The translations under genes were made by a program, and so were the position numbers. Positions 6,776 to 7,840 of a stretch of 7,840 bases of DNA are shown here, piece after piece. Location of the stretch: NCBI GenBank assembly GCA_026419655.1, contig JANZZA010000733.1:1-7840 (forward strand). The letters run 5' to 3'. A model generated the notes under the pieces. It was not told the origin of the DNA, searched no databases, and saw only the letters and a program-made list of their open reading frames with translations. The DNA is from Armatimonadota bacterium. GTDB taxonomy: Bacteria > Armatimonadota > Zipacnadia > Zipacnadales > FEN-943. Position 1 is the stretch's first letter; each line of letters opens with the position of its first letter.

Positions 6776-6800
6776 TTGACAACTTCCCACAGGCTATAAT
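6776..6800 (+). promoter_or_regulatory. Promoter-like hexamers TTGACA and TATAAT with a short spacer
   Basis: Both hexamers are perfect sigma-70 consensus matches: TTGACA at 6776-6781 and TATAAT at 6795-6800. The spacer, however, is only 13 bp instead of about 17, so the pair as it stands should be weak or inactive. The TATAAT could work with another upstream element; the best 16-bp-spaced hexamer (CTGTTG, 6773-6778) matches poorly. The -35-like motif also lies in a small symmetric GTTGACAAC. A terminator-like hairpin follows about 65 bases downstream. Confidence 0.3.
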
Positions 6801-6862
6801 CCCGGCGAGTTTTGCAACACTTTCCTTAGAAAACCAAATAGTCCCCTGCTCCTGTCTACCCG

Positions 6863-6889
6863 TGCTGCCGCTACTGTGGCAGTATTTTT
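6863..6889 (+). terminator. Probable intrinsic terminator
   Basis: TGCTGCC (6863-6869) pairs with GGCAGTA (6878-6884) around an 8-base loop, giving a seven-pair stem with one G-T wobble. Five T residues (6885-6889) follow directly. This is the best rho-independent terminator in the window. It is over 500 bases past the hydrolase stop, so it may end hydrolase read-through or a short transcript from the promoter-like element at 6776-6800. The stem is short, so its strength is uncertain. Confidence 0.5.
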
Positions 6890-6955
6890 GTGCACATCGC
6901 AGGCTCGACAGCTCTGGACTCTCATGGGCCGGAGACCCCTTTTCCTTGTGTTTAA

Positions 6956-6970
6956 CCGGGGTAACCCCGG
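6956..6970. repeat. Perfect hairpin CCGGGG-TAA-CCCCGG
   Basis: A 6-bp all-GC stem with a three-base loop lies about 70 bases after the probable terminator. No T-tract follows on either strand, so it is not a standard terminator. The role is unknown; it may be part of the repeat-like block downstream or an RNA-stabilising stem. Confidence 0.45.
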
Positions 6971-7008
6971 CTGGCGCATGAAAGATTACCAACTACGGCC
7001 CATGGTAT

Positions 7009-7052
7009 CCCTTTGAAAAGGGTTCTCCCCCAGACCCCCTTCCAAAACTTTC
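7009..7052. repeat. Repeat-like element: hairpin plus pyrimidine-rich block
   Basis: A small hairpin CCCTT-TGAA-AAGGG is followed by an almost pure pyrimidine block (TTCTCCCCCAGACCCCCTTCC, 7023-7043) and then AAAACTTTC. I recall this layout (paired CCCTTT/AAAGGG, then CCCCCAGACCCCC and CAAAACTTT) from short dispersed intergenic repeats in several bacterial genomes. This comes from memory of similar sequences and was not searched. There is only one copy in the window. Confidence 0.35.
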
Positions 7053-7152
7053 GTATGCCGTCTGGCCCCCACCGTGTTCAGTGGCGCTGCTTACTGCCTG
7101 CTGGAAGAGGACTTGACGGCCCCAGGCGGAAGCTTTTTTGCGGTGATGAGCG

Positions 7153-7840
7153 ATGCTCGCAATTCTATTTGCGGCCGCGGTGCTGAGTGCGCCCCCTGAC
7201 GCGCCGCTAGACCTGCGCGATGATTTCTCCGGCTACGCCGAGGGAGCTGAGCCGGGTGAGCCATGGTTCGCTGAGGGCCTTTGGCTGGTGCGGGACGGCA
7301 AGCTTTATAGCCGGGGTGTGGGCGGCGACCTGCGCCTGCGCGACGACCGCTGGTTCCGGCGGGTGCGCGTCGAGGCCACCATCACCGTCCGCCGCTACCA
7401 CGGCACCGGCTGGAAGATTGTTGGCCTTGGAATCTTCCATGACCCCGAGCACTTCTGGCATGCCGCCATGGTCGAGGGGCCAGACCCCGACCGGCGCCAT
7501 TTCTTCGAGCTGAATCAGCGCCAGCCGGGCCGCTGGCCGGCCATGGACGGCGCCACCAGCATCGTGGCCGACAATACTGGCTACGACTGGCAATACGACC
7601 ATCCCTACCGCCTCGCCATTGAGCTTCAGCCGGGCGAAATCCGCGCCTGGCTCATGGAGACCGACGGCACCATCCGTTCACAAATCACCCACCGCCTCAC
7701 CGACCCGGCCGTGCAGGACGGCTCGCCCGTGCTACGTTGCAGTTCCTTGGAGGCTGAGTTTGACGACGTCGTCATATCGGCCAGCGACTATGCCGGCTCG
7801 CCGGAGGAGATTGCCATGGAGCGCCCGCCCGTCCAGGTCA
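7153..7840 (+). CDS. Exported protein with N-terminal concanavalin/LamG-like beta-sandwich (5' part, cut by window edge)
   Basis: The frame is open for 229 codons to the window end. ATG 7153 is the only reasonable start: an in-frame TGA at 7147-7149 blocks extension, and GGTGAT lies five bases upstream as a Shine-Dalgarno-like match. The N-terminus (MLAILFAAAVLSAPPDAP) looks like a short signal peptide, although it has no Lys or Arg before the hydrophobic core. Residues about 20-215 read as a beta-sandwich of the kind in laminin-G/DUF1080-type secreted proteins. It opens with LRDDFSGYAEGAEPGEPW, continues through GLWLVRDGKLYSRG and GLGIFHDPEHFWHAAMVEG, and closes with FDDVVISASD. Such domains often precede a catalytic or polysaccharide-binding part, which lies outside the window. 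It follows the hydrolase on the same strand but is 801 bases away, with a probable terminator between, so it is probably transcribed on its own. Precise function is unknown. Confidence 0.85.
   Translation, partial: MLAILFAAAVLSAPPDAPLDLRDDFSGYAEGAEPGEPWFAEGLWLVRDGKLYSRGVGGDLRLRDDRWFRRVRVEATITVRRYHGTGWKIVGLGIFHDPEHFWHAAMVEGPDPDRRHFFELNQRQPGRWPAMDGATSIVADNTGYDWQYDHPYRLAIELQPGEIRAWLMETDGTIRSQITHRLTDPAVQDGSPVLRCSSLEAEFDDVVISASDYAGSPEEIAMERPPVQV

Larger units (their letters stand above)
6352..7152. other. Structured 800-bp intergenic region without a convincing gene
   Basis: No open reading frame here looks like a known protein, and none continues the neighbouring genes. The base composition is visibly less GC-rich than the flanking genes, most clearly at 6600-6900. 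The region holds hairpins at 6484-6498, 6512-6534, 6742-6764, 6863-6884, 6956-6970 and 7009-7022, a 9-bp direct repeat (6598-6618), a promoter-like element (6776-6800) and a pyrimidine-rich repeat-like block (7009-7052). I saw no clear terminator immediately after the hydrolase stop. A tRNA or other known RNA fold was not recognised. Confidence 0.6.

Noticed and set aside
6770..6800. DnaA-box-like 9-mers on the minus strand (TTGTCAACA and TGTGGGAAG)
   Set aside because: Only about 7/9 and 6/9 matches to the consensus, just two of them, and no replication genes or AT-rich unwinding region nearby.
6756..6992. 78-codon minus-strand frame in the intergenic region
   Set aside because: Begins with TTG, has no clear ribosome binding site, overlaps the promoter-like and terminator-like elements, and the product is not recognised.
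1..7840. CRISPR array, tRNA/rRNA genes, transposase or insertion sequence ends
   Set aside because: No regularly spaced repeats, no RNA gene signatures and no transposase-like frame or paired terminal repeats were seen on either strand.

Overview
The window is high-GC, densely coding bacterial DNA, read as part of a carbohydrate scavenging locus. Three things point this way: a ribose/galactose-type sugar importer, a very large secreted family 2 glycoside hydrolase, and the start of a second exported protein with a lectin-like fold. Long multi-domain secreted glycosidases with amidotransferase-like and carbohydrate-binding modules, beside CUT2-type importers, are seen in Armatimonadota, Planctomycetota/Lentisphaerota and related environmental lineages. 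Nothing here fixes the phylum, so that assignment is a low-confidence inference.

Layout. On the minus strand, positions 1985 to 1 carry an importer operon: a 514-residue double ATPase (441-1985), then 62 bases later the N-terminal 126 residues of an RbsC-type permease that runs off the left edge (1-378). No periplasmic sugar-binding protein or regulator is visible. A 247-base divergent intergenic region (1986-2232) holds two symmetrical sequence arrays, each built on an 11-bp repeat of half-sites. They are good candidates for operators shared by the two transcription directions. On the plus strand, 2233-6351 encodes a 1372-residue exported glycoside hydrolase. Its start is fixed by a perfect GGAGGT six bases upstream of ATG 2233.

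About 800 bases (6352-7152) follow without a convincing gene. They contain several hairpins, a 9-bp tandem repeat, a promoter-like pair of hexamers, a probable intrinsic terminator and a hairpin plus pyrimidine-rich element that looks like a dispersed repeat. Finally, 7153 to the right edge is the 5' part of a gene for another exported protein, with an N-terminal concanavalin/LamG-like beta-sandwich.

Working model (inference): the secreted enzyme or enzymes cut an extracellular or periplasmic glycan, and the divergent ABC importer takes up a released monosaccharide. The shared 1986-2232 region would let one sugar-responsive regulator, encoded elsewhere, control both. The sugar and the glycan cannot be named from sequence alone.
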